A DNA stretch of 8,256 bases from Christensenella sp. UBA5399 (lineage in GTDB: Bacteria; Bacillota; Clostridia; Christensenellales; Christensenellaceae): NCBI GenBank assembly GCA_002407725.1, contig DHOD01000070.1, forward strand, positions 17,598-25,853. The letters are read 5' to 3'. A model generated the notes under the pieces. It did no database searches and had not been told where the DNA came from. It saw only the letters and a list, made by a program, of their open reading frames with translations. Below are positions 1 to 5,566 of this stretch, piece by piece; within the stretch, counting starts at the first letter, position 1, and every line of letters starts with the position of its first letter. Both the position numbers and the translations under genes were made by a program.

Positions 1-13
1 GTTTAGCACCGTT

Positions 14-40
14 TTCCAAATTAATGCTTTTAATTTGGAA
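14..40. terminator. AT-rich perfect hairpin 3' of the phosphate transporter
   Basis: A perfect 11-base inverted repeat, TTCCAAATTAA (14-24) and TTAATTTGGAA (30-40), flanks a 5-base loop. It begins 6 bases past the stop codon of the minus-strand phosphate transporter, which is the usual place for an intrinsic terminator. The stem has only two G-C pairs, and no U-tract follows it on the minus strand (AACGGTGC). It is therefore a poor canonical terminator and could instead be a 3'-end stabilising hairpin or a protein-binding palindrome for a gene left of the window. Confidence 0.4.
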
Positions 41-46
41 TTAGTA

Positions 47-1099
47 TCAGAAAATATTTAAGAACAGCAGGGCCATCAGGTATCCGATGATGCCGCAGCC
101 GGGAAAGGTGAGCCCCCACGCCAGAAACATCTCCTTGACAACCCCCCAATTGACGGACGAGACACGCTTGGCCGCGCCTACGCCCATGATTGCCGTTGTT
201 TTGGTGTGTGTTGTGCTGACCGGCAGTCCGGTGAACGAAGAGACAAGCAGGCATCCGGTGGCGGCAAGGTCTGCGGAAAACCCCTGGTATTTTTTCAGCT
301 TAGCCATGTCCATGCCGACGGCCTTGATGATCCGGTAGCCGCCGATGGACGTGCCCACCGCCATGACAACGGAACAAAGCACCATCAACCATATGGGGAT
401 GGTAAAGTTGGTAACGTTGCTTTCTCCCTGTGCAAGGAACATACCCAGCAGAAACACAGCCATAAACTTTTGGCCGTCCTGCGCGCCATGCATAAAGGCC
501 ATGGCGGCGGCGCTGCCAATTTGCGCCTTGCCAAAGAAAGGTTCGGTTTTACGCCTGTCCATGGAGCGGCCGATGGATTGTACTACTTTTGCGATCACCC
601 ACCCAAGGCCAAATCCCATGCCGGACGACAGCGCAAGCCCGTACAGCACCTTGACCCATTCGGCGCCGTTGATGCCGCCGAGGCCCCCCTGCAGGGCGAT
701 TGCCGCGCCCGAAAGGCCGGCGATCAGGGCGTGGCTTTCGCTGGTGGGAATTCCAAAACGCCAGGCGGCGGTTGCCCATGCCACAATGGCGACCATTGCG
801 GCGCAAAGCGCGACAAGCGCCTCGTGGCTGTCCCCGCCGAAATCCACCATATCGTATATGGTGTAGGCGACAGTTGCGTTGACCATCGTCATCACAAGTA
901 CGCCCAAGAAGTTAAACACCGCAGCCATCATGATTGCGGCCTTGGGCTTCATTGAACGCGTGGAAACACATGTTGCGATGGCGTTGGGCGCATCGGTCCA
1001 GCCGTTGACCAGTATCACGCCCATTGTCAGTATAACCGTGATGAGCAGTGCCGGATTGCTTACGAGTTGGCTTAGAAAGTCCGTAAAAGAGACCGTCAT
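47..1099 (-). CDS. PiT-family inorganic phosphate transporter
   Basis: A 350-residue integral membrane protein, shorter than E. coli Pit (about 500) but normal for short Gram-positive PiT proteins. PiT proteins take up phosphate (as metal-phosphate in bacteria) by cation symport. The internally duplicated PiT pattern is clear. The N-terminal repeat has NGWTDAPNA (residues 32-40) and GIPTSESH (116-123). The C-terminal repeat has HGAQDGQKF (204-212) and GLPVSTTHT (291-299). About eight to ten hydrophobic segments are visible, with a polar loop around 176-192 and another near 264-272. The usual ND of each signature is TD (35-36) or QD (207-208), keeping the aspartates. The ATG at 1099 is preceded by GGAGGAAG (complement of 1104-1111) at ideal spacing. 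No PhoU/DUF47 partner is in view. The gap to the EamA gene argues for its own promoter. Confidence 0.93.
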   Translation of the reverse strand: MTVSFTDFLSQLVSNPALLITVILTMGVILVNGWTDAPNAIATCVSTRSMKPKAAIMMAAVFNFLGVLVMTMVNATVAYTIYDMVDFGGDSHEALVALCAAMVAIVAWATAAWRFGIPTSESHALIAGLSGAAIALQGGLGGINGAEWVKVLYGLALSSGMGFGLGWVIAKVVQSIGRSMDRRKTEPFFGKAQIGSAAAMAFMHGAQDGQKFMAVFLLGMFLAQGESNVTNFTIPIWLMVLCSVVMAVGTSIGGYRIIKAVGMDMAKLKKYQGFSADLAATGCLLVSSFTGLPVSTTHTKTTAIMGVGAAKRVSSVNWGVVKEMFLAWGLTFPGCGIIGYLMALLFLNIF

Positions 1100-1184
1100 C
1101 TATCTTCCTCCCCCGGTGGTGTCACAAGCCATATGCCTGTCCTGTATGGCGTTGCTGATGGGACATGGATATTACAAAAGCTGC

Positions 1185-1243
1185 ATTATATGGGCATATA
1201 TCCCTGCTTAATCCCATCATACACCCGTCGCCCAAATCATACA
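1185..1243 (-). promoter_or_regulatory. Candidate promoter and operator of the phosphate transporter
   Basis: On the minus strand a perfect TATAAT lies at 1190-1185, about 86 bases upstream of the transporter ATG. It overlaps a dyad TATATG-GG-CATATA (1187-1200). The -35 position (about 1213-1208, GATTAA) is a poor match. Just upstream are two identical TGTATGAT octamers on the minus strand (complement of 1216-1223 and 1236-1243), exactly 20 bases apart start to start, i.e. about two helical turns. A weak -35 flanked by upstream direct repeats is what an activator-dependent promoter, such as a PhoP/PhoB-type one, would look like. The octamers do not match the E. coli Pho half-site well, so the regulator is unknown. 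Confidence 0.35.
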
Positions 1244-1331
1244 ATGAATCAAACCGCCGGTCAACACTTTTCCAAGCAATCGGCATGTATTTGAAATATT
1301 TTTTATACTTATTACAGTTTCTACACTCGCG

Positions 1332-1394
1332 TTGCTCGGCCTGTCAGGCCGATTCACCTTGTGCAGCAAATATTTTCGGCGCACCTTGTGCGCC
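1332..1394. repeat. Compact cluster of hairpins, possible interspersed palindromic element
   Basis: Three nested or adjacent inverted repeats lie within 63 bases. TCGGCCTG-T-CAGGCCGA (1336-1352) is a perfect palindrome around one base. TTGCT (1332-1336) pairs with AGCAA (1365-1369) and encloses that palindrome. GGCGCAC-CTT-GTGCGCC (1378-1394) is a perfect 7-base stem. The decamer CACCTTGTGC occurs twice (1355-1364 and 1382-1391), so the segment also has a direct repeat. It starts about 29 bases past the stop of the EamA gene. Neither orientation has a good U-tract, so it is not a textbook terminator. A REP/MITE-like intergenic element, a 3'-end structure or a small structured RNA all remain possible. 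Confidence 0.45.
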
Positions 1395-1422
1395 ACGATT
1401 AGTTAATATGCTGTAAACAACT

Positions 1423-2316
1423 TTAAAAAGAACGAGTCTTGACGGCGCTACGGGATGTTGCCTGCGAAAGGCTGCCAAGAAAAATGGCTCCAAGGATGCA
1501 TGCCGCGCCGATGATCTGGCCCGGGCCAAGCGGCTCGTGAAGGATCACGGTAGCCAATATAATGGCGCTGAGCGGGTCTATATAGCAGCTGATGGCAATC
1601 GTTTGTGTTTTGAGTTTGGGGATGGAATCAAAATAAAACCAAAAGGCGATCCCTGTGTGTACGACCCCAAGAACGGCAAGCCACAGAATGGTGGATAGAT
1701 CAAAACGCCAGGATGTGGGATTGGCGGTCAGCAGTGTGTAGGGCAGCAACACCAGCGAAGCCACGCCAAGCTGCACCAGTGTGGCGTCAAGCGATGAGAT
1801 GCCCCGCAGAAATTTGTTGGTCAACGTCAGTCCGGCATAGGCGGTGGCTGCCGCAACGCCAAAGCCGATGCCGGTCAGGTCGCCCGGATGCAGCGGCGTG
1901 CCTGAAAGCGCGCCGGATAAAAATGCCATACCAAGGAGTGCGATCAGTATACAGACCACCTTTTGCAGCGATAATCTTTCCTTCAGGATCAGGGGAGAAA
2001 CCGCCACAAGGATGGTGGGCGCGAGGCAATAGCTGAGCGTTGCGTTGGCAATTGTGGTTGTTTTGTATGCCTCAAACAATAGTATCCAATTGACGCCCAG
2101 CGCCCCGCCCGCAAGCAACAACAGGGGTATGTTTTTGACAATTGCTTTTGTGGAAATCCGCTTTTTGAGCACAAGAAACATAAAAAGGAGAAACGACGCG
2201 CCGATCGCTCCCCTGAAAAGTGCGATCAGGCTGGAAGGCAGGTCGAGGTTTTTGACAATCAGCCCCATACTGCCCCAGATCAGCATGGATATAACGATTT
2301 TGATTTCCGCTTTCAT
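1423..2316 (-). CDS. EamA/DMT-superfamily permease (small-molecule exporter)
   Basis: A 297-residue protein with ten predicted membrane segments arranged as two EamA repeats, the standard 10-TMS drug/metabolite transporter form. Repeat one spans about residues 5-136 and ends in the typical SPLILKERLS (107-116). Repeat two spans about 147-283 with YIDPLSAIILA (245-255) and the matching HEPLGPGQ (260-267). The pattern of proline at the start of a helix and glutamate at its end (P108/E113, P248/E261) is diagnostic. The C-terminus is short and basic. The ATG at 2316 has AAGGATG (complement of 2325-2331) at 8 bases. Members export amino acids, other metabolites or toxic compounds; the substrate cannot be read from sequence. 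It is divergent from a LysR regulator, which probably controls it. Confidence 0.9.
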   Translation of the reverse strand: MKAEIKIVISMLIWGSMGLIVKNLDLPSSLIALFRGAIGASFLLFMFLVLKKRISTKAIVKNIPLLLLAGGALGVNWILLFEAYKTTTIANATLSYCLAPTILVAVSPLILKERLSLQKVVCILIALLGMAFLSGALSGTPLHPGDLTGIGFGVAAATAYAGLTLTNKFLRGISSLDATLVQLGVASLVLLPYTLLTANPTSWRFDLSTILWLAVLGVVHTGIAFWFYFDSIPKLKTQTIAISCYIDPLSAIILATVILHEPLGPGQIIGAACILGAIFLGSLSQATSRSAVKTRSF

Positions 2317-2348
2317 GTTAATTTCATCCTTGTGTTTTTATTGATTTT

Positions 2349-2392
2349 AGTATACGATAAAAATTAAGATTATAAAAATGAATCTTTTTCAT
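2349..2392. promoter_or_regulatory. Divergent EamA/LysR control region with a T-N11-A dyad
   Basis: The 109-base AT-rich spacer separates the two divergent start codons. ATGAA-TCTTT-TTCAT (2378-2392) is a perfect interrupted dyad that fits the T-N11-A rule for LysR-type binding sites (T2379, A2391). A second overlapping dyad is AAGATT (2366-2371) with AATCTT (2381-2386). For the permease, minus-strand -10 candidates are TATAAT (complement of 2369-2374) and TATACT (complement of 2349-2354); no good -35 accompanies either, as expected for activator-dependent transcription. A promoter for the LysR gene could not be assigned with confidence. Confidence 0.5.
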
Positions 2393-2425
2393 ACTTATCA
2401 TTAGAAAATATCATGCAGGTGCAAA

Positions 2426-3304
2426 ATGAATATCCAGAAATACCAGGCTTTTTTGAAAACAGTGGAATATGGCAGCTTTACCAAAGCAGCGCAGGCGATG
2501 GGGTATACCCAGTCGCGGATCAGCCATATCATCAGCGAGCTGGAACGGGAATGGGATGTTGTATTGTTGGAACGGGGGCGCGCGGGCGTACGCCTGACAT
2601 CCGACGGGGTGAAGCTTCTGCCCTTTATGCGCCGGGTCTGTGAGGAGCATGAACGGTTGCAAACGCAGGTGGATGCGCTGCACGGGCTGGAGACGGGCAT
2701 GCTTAGGATTGGCACATTCTCAAGCGTTGCTACGCATTGGCTGCCCAACATGATCAAGGCCTTCCAGGCGGATTATCCCAATATCGAATTTGAATTGCTG
2801 CTGGGCGATTATACGGAGATTGAACGGTGGATTGCGGAAGGGCGCGTAGATTGTGGTTTTTTGCGCCTTCCCACAGCCGGGGACATGGATTGCATACCGG
2901 TCGCGGCGGACAGGTTGCTGGCCATCTTGCCCGAGACACACCCGCTTGCGGGGGGCGACGATGCATTTCCGGTCGAGGCGCTTGCCGAGTATCCGTTTAT
3001 GCTGATGGAAAAGGGCGCGAAGGCGGAAATTGCGGCAATATTTGAAAAGCACAATCTGGCCCCGCGCGTGATGTTCACCACCTGGGATGATTACGCGATC
3101 ATGTCGATGGTGGAAAAAGGACTGGGGATCAGCATACTGCCGGAATTGATTTTGCAGCGAATCCCCTACAGGATTACGGCAAAAGAATTGAGCGTGCCCG
3201 CATACAGGGAGATCGGGATTGCCATGCGGGATAAGGACACGCTGTCCCTTGCGACGCGACGTTTTCTGCAATATATTGATTGCAGGGACGATCCCTTGCG
3301 GTAA
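2426..3304 (+). CDS. LysR-family transcriptional regulator
   Basis: A 292-residue protein of normal LysR length. Residues 1-62 form the winged helix-turn-helix, with the family pattern of a phenylalanine-rich first helix, GSFTKAAQAMGYTQSRISH (16-34) as the HTH, ELEREWDVVLLERG (38-51) and LTSDG (57-61). A linker helix (about 63-90) leads to the effector-binding domain (about 92-288), starting GMLRIGTFSS and containing FPVEALAEYPFML (181-193) and VEKGLGISILPEL (229-241). The ATG follows GCAGGTG (2415-2421) by a few bases. LysR proteins are usually tetrameric, regulate a divergent target and repress their own gene, so the EamA permease is the likely target. The inducer is unknown. No obvious terminator follows. 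Confidence 0.95.
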   Translation: MNIQKYQAFLKTVEYGSFTKAAQAMGYTQSRISHIISELEREWDVVLLERGRAGVRLTSDGVKLLPFMRRVCEEHERLQTQVDALHGLETGMLRIGTFSSVATHWLPNMIKAFQADYPNIEFELLLGDYTEIERWIAEGRVDCGFLRLPTAGDMDCIPVAADRLLAILPETHPLAGGDDAFPVEALAEYPFMLMEKGAKAEIAAIFEKHNLAPRVMFTTWDDYAIMSMVEKGLGISILPELILQRIPYRITAKELSVPAYREIGIAMRDKDTLSLATRRFLQYIDCRDDPLR

Positions 3305-3322
3305 ACGGCAAAAGGTGAGATG

Positions 3323-3376
3323 TATTGGGGCTTCATATTTCGGTTGCTTTCAGCTATTATGATACTAATCCCAATA
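3323..3376 (+). promoter_or_regulatory. Candidate promoter of the DUF1905-DUF1801 gene inside an inverted repeat
   Basis: TTCATA (3332-3337) and TATTAT (3355-3360) are separated by exactly 17 bases, matching 4/6 and 5/6 positions of the sigma-A consensus and lying about 40 bases upstream of the start codon at 3401. The candidate promoter is bracketed by an inverted repeat, TATTGGG (3323-3329) and CCCAATA (3370-3376), which could be an operator pair or a chance match. Confidence 0.4.
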
Positions 3377-3400
3377 TAAAAATTAAAAGGAAAAACCGTT

Positions 3401-4027
3401 ATGACAAAAAAATACGAGTTCGAGGCTGTGATATTAAAGGACCCGGAGGTCAACGGCGCTTATGTGGAGGTGCCGTTTGATGTAAAGGAAGCGTTTGGGA
3501 AAGGCCGTGTGCCGGTGCATGCCACGTTTGACGGCGAGCCGTACGACGGACAACTGGTGAAAATGAAAACACCGCGGCATATCATTGGCATCCGCAAGGA
3601 TATCCGCGAGAAAATAGGCAAACAGCCGGGCGATACGGTCAAGGTCGTCCTTTTGGAGCACATCGTGGACAAAAGCGGAGGCCCCAAAACGATTGGTGAA
3701 TACATCAAAACCTGCCCTGCGGAAGTGCAGGGAAGGCTGAACCGGCTATACGCGGTGATTAAAGAAGAAGCGCCGCAGGCAGAGGAACGGATGAGCTGGA
3801 GCATGCCTACGTTTTACCTGAAAGGGAACCTGATTCATTTTGCCTGCCACAAAAACCATATCGGCCTCTACCCCGGCGCGAGCGGCGTAGCGGTATTTGA
3901 GGATCGGTTGCGGGACTACAAAACCAGCAAGGGCGCAATTCAGTTGCCCAACAACAAACCGTTGCCGGAACAATTGATCAGGGAGATTGTGCGGTTCAGA
4001 ATAAAAGAAAACATGGGTGATCTTTAA
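3401..4027 (+). CDS. DUF1905-DUF1801 fusion protein (YdeI/YdhG-like)
   Basis: A 208-residue soluble protein with no signal peptide or membrane segment. Residues about 4-88 match DUF1905: a small beta-barrel-like domain with [10 protein letters not shown], a central [19 protein letters not shown] (22-40) and [18 protein letters not shown] (63-80). Residues about 96-203 match DUF1801 (YdhG family): an N-terminal TIGEYI, then MSWSMPTF (131-138), NHIGLYPG (152-159), [13 protein letters not shown] (177-189) and a C-terminal helix with IVRFR. DUF1801 proteins have been proposed as frataxin-like iron chaperones, but direct function is poorly established. The ATG is preceded by AAAAGGAAAA at 9-10 bases. 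It appears monocistronic, with its own candidate promoter upstream and a separate one before the next gene. The biological role is unknown. Confidence 0.85.
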   Translation: MTKKYEFEAVILKDPEVNGAYVEVPFDVKEAFGKGRVPVHATFDGEPYDGQLVKMKTPRHIIGIRKDIREKIGKQPGDTVKVVLLEHIVDKSGGPKTIGEYIKTCPAEVQGRLNRLYAVIKEEAPQAEERMSWSMPTFYLKGNLIHFACHKNHIGLYPGASGVAVFEDRLRDYKTSKGAIQLPNNKPLPEQLIREIVRFRIKENMGDL

Positions 4028-4046
4028 CTTCAATTGGTTTGTTAGC

Positions 4047-4088
4047 GTGTAATAATTGTTCCGTCGGGGTGCAAGTGTTATAATTATT
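4047..4088 (+). promoter_or_regulatory. Candidate promoter of the flavoprotein/DUF1667 operon
   Basis: A perfect TATAAT (4079-4084) lies 17 bases after TTGTTC (4056-4061), a -35 match limited to its TTG. The predicted start is about 30 bases before the first start codon. The -35 and -10 boxes sit inside two copies of an imperfect 14-base direct repeat, GTGTAATAATTGTT (4047-4060) and GTGTTATAATTATT (4075-4088), identical at 12 of 14 positions and 28 bases apart. The repeat may be a regulator site or simply AT-rich coincidence. I see no riboswitch-like or antiterminator structure in the short leader. Confidence 0.5.
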
Positions 4089-4124
4089 GCAAGGAATTTC
4101 TGATAGCAAAAAGGCAGGGTGTGT

Positions 4125-5555
4125 ATGAAAGAATATGATGTAGTCATAATCGGCGGGGGCGTGACGGGCTGCGCCGCGGCGTACGAGTTTTCCAAATACA
4201 ATTACAAGACGGCATTGCTGGAGAAGGAAAACGACATTGCGACGGGCAGCACAAAGGCGAACAGTGCGTTGATCCACGCGGGGTACGACCCCGACCCGGG
4301 CACGCTGATGGCGCGTTTTAATGCGCGCGGCAATCAGCTGGCGCACGAGATTGCGGCCAAGCTGGACGTGCCCTTCAAAAAGACGGGTTCGCTGGTGCTA
4401 GCCTTTTCAGAGGAGGAGCGCCACGAGATAGACCACTTGTACCACAATGGCAAAAAAAACGGCGTGCCGGTGGAGGTTTGGGACAAAGCGCAGGTGCTGG
4501 AGCGGGAGCCAAACCTGAGCCGCCGTGTTGTGTGCGCGCTGTGGGCGCCTACCTGCGGGATCATCAGCCCATGGGAATACAGTGCCGCCATGCTGGAGAC
4601 AGCGGTCAGGAACGGTGTGGACTGTTACCTGGACAGCGGCGTGCTGCGGATCAACCAACTGGATGGAAAATTTATCATCAAAACGGGCAGGGATAAATAT
4701 GCAGCCAAATATGTGGTGAACGCCGCGGGGCTTTATGCGGACAAAGTCTACCAGATGGTAGGCGGCGAAGGGATGGAGATCACGCCTGTGCGCGGGGAAT
4801 ATTACCTGTTTGACAAGACGATGGGGAATATCGTTTCCACGGTGGTCTTCCAGTGCCCCACCAAGGAAGGCAAAGGCGTTGTGGTTTCGCCCACGGTGCA
4901 CGGCAACCTGTTTGCCGGGCCGGATAACCATGCAGCCGCAGGCCGGGACGATGTGGCGACACATTATGACGAGCTCAAATATGTGCGTGAAATGGCGCTC
5001 AAATCGGTTCCCACGCTGGATTTTTCGGAGAATATACGCAATTTTGCGGGCCTTAGGGCAAACGCCGCGGACGATTTTATTGTGGAAGAATCGGCGGTGC
5101 CGGGCTTCATCAATGCGGCGGGCATCAAATCGCCGGGGCTTTCATCGGCGCCTGCAATAGCGGAGCGGCTGGTGGAGATACTGGACGGGCTGGGGCTTGC
5201 GGCGGAACGCAAAAAGGATTATATAGACGAACGAAAGGTTGTGCGGTTTAACGAGATGACGCGCGAGCAGCAGGCGGAAGCGATCCGCAAAAATCCTGCT
5301 TACGGCACTGTTGTATGCCGCTGCCAAACCATCACGGAAGGCGAGATCATTGAGATATTGAAACGCCCGGTGGTGCCGAAATCCATCGATGGGATCAAGC
5401 GCCGCTGTGCGGCGGGCATGGGGCGCTGCCAAGGTGGTTTTTGCGAGCCGCGGATACACGACATCATATCCCGTACGCTCGGGATGGAGATGAAGGACGT
5501 TATGCAGGATGTTGCGGGCACATATATTGTGACAGGCGAGACAAAGGAAGACTGA
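4125..5555 (+). CDS. DAO-family FAD oxidoreductase with C-terminal BFD [2Fe-2S] domain
   Basis: A 476-residue cytoplasmic flavoprotein. Residues 5-33 form the FAD-binding Rossmann unit (VVIIGGGVTG, with the acidic E33 ending the second strand). The DAO fold runs to about 355, with IHAGYDPDPGTL (50-61), EREPNL (126-131), PVRGEYY (221-227), FAGLRA (307-312) and AAGIKSPGLSSAPAIA (331-346). A BFD-type [2Fe-2S] domain occupies about 396-450, with C398-R-C400 and GMGRCQGGFC (C435, C440) as in GlpA; C428 is an extra cysteine. Automatic tools would probably call it glycerol-3-phosphate dehydrogenase, but the GlpA/GlpD GGK-x-T-x-Y-R motif is absent and the catalytic part resembles L-2-hydroxyglutarate oxidase. 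The substrate is uncertain, perhaps a 2-hydroxyacid. The ATG at 4125 is preferred over an in-frame GTG at 4119, because AAGG and AGGG lie at better spacing. It is the first gene of a three-gene operon. Confidence 0.9.
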   Translation: MKEYDVVIIGGGVTGCAAAYEFSKYNYKTALLEKENDIATGSTKANSALIHAGYDPDPGTLMARFNARGNQLAHEIAAKLDVPFKKTGSLVLAFSEEERHEIDHLYHNGKKNGVPVEVWDKAQVLEREPNLSRRVVCALWAPTCGIISPWEYSAAMLETAVRNGVDCYLDSGVLRINQLDGKFIIKTGRDKYAAKYVVNAAGLYADKVYQMVGGEGMEITPVRGEYYLFDKTMGNIVSTVVFQCPTKEGKGVVVSPTVHGNLFAGPDNHAAAGRDDVATHYDELKYVREMALKSVPTLDFSENIRNFAGLRANAADDFIVEESAVPGFINAAGIKSPGLSSAPAIAERLVEILDGLGLAAERKKDYIDERKVVRFNEMTREQQAEAIRKNPAYGTVVCRCQTITEGEIIEILKRPVVPKSIDGIKRRCAAGMGRCQGGFCEPRIHDIISRTLGMEMKDVMQDVAGTYIVTGETKED

Positions 5556-5566
5556 GGGATATGGAT

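Larger units (their letters stand above)
1100..1422. other. 323-base intergenic region between two minus-strand genes
   Basis: No convincing gene is present; the short open frames here lack good ribosome sites and family-like sequence. From right to left, following minus-strand transcription, it holds a hairpin cluster (1332-1394) just past the EamA stop, an AT-rich stretch around 1284-1320, a pair of identical ATCATACA octamers (1216-1223 and 1236-1243), a TATAAT-type -10 candidate (1185-1190) inside a dyad, and the Shine-Dalgarno site of the phosphate transporter (1104-1111). The simplest reading is a 3' end for the permease transcript followed by an independent promoter for the transporter. 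Confidence 0.7.

Noticed and set aside
206..955. A 249-codon open frame on the plus strand opposite the phosphate transporter
   Set aside because: It runs antisense through a clear PiT gene. Its product is rich in His, Gly, Ala and Lys with no domain pattern, and it has no good ribosome site. It is a GC-driven shadow frame.
1378..1394. An intrinsic terminator for the EamA gene
   Set aside because: The stem is perfect, but the following minus-strand sequence is GAAAATATTTG with no proper U-tract. It is kept as part of the hairpin element rather than called a terminator.
1332..1394. A CRISPR repeat pair
   Set aside because: Only two copies of a 10-base string occur, with no regular spacers or cas genes.
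1165..1416. An 83-codon plus-strand frame in the EamA/PiT spacer
   Set aside because: It crosses the hairpin cluster, has no family-like sequence and lacks a convincing Shine-Dalgarno site. The region is better explained as regulatory.
2720..3271. A 183-codon minus-strand frame within the LysR gene
   Set aside because: It lies wholly antisense to a full-length LysR regulator, and its translation shows no recognisable fold or motif.
5441..5566. An N-terminal extension of the second flavoprotein into the end of the preceding gene
   Set aside because: The extra residues do not resemble the family, whose proteins begin just before the FAD motif. Starts at 5561 or 5567 fit the ribosome site and the normal operon spacing.
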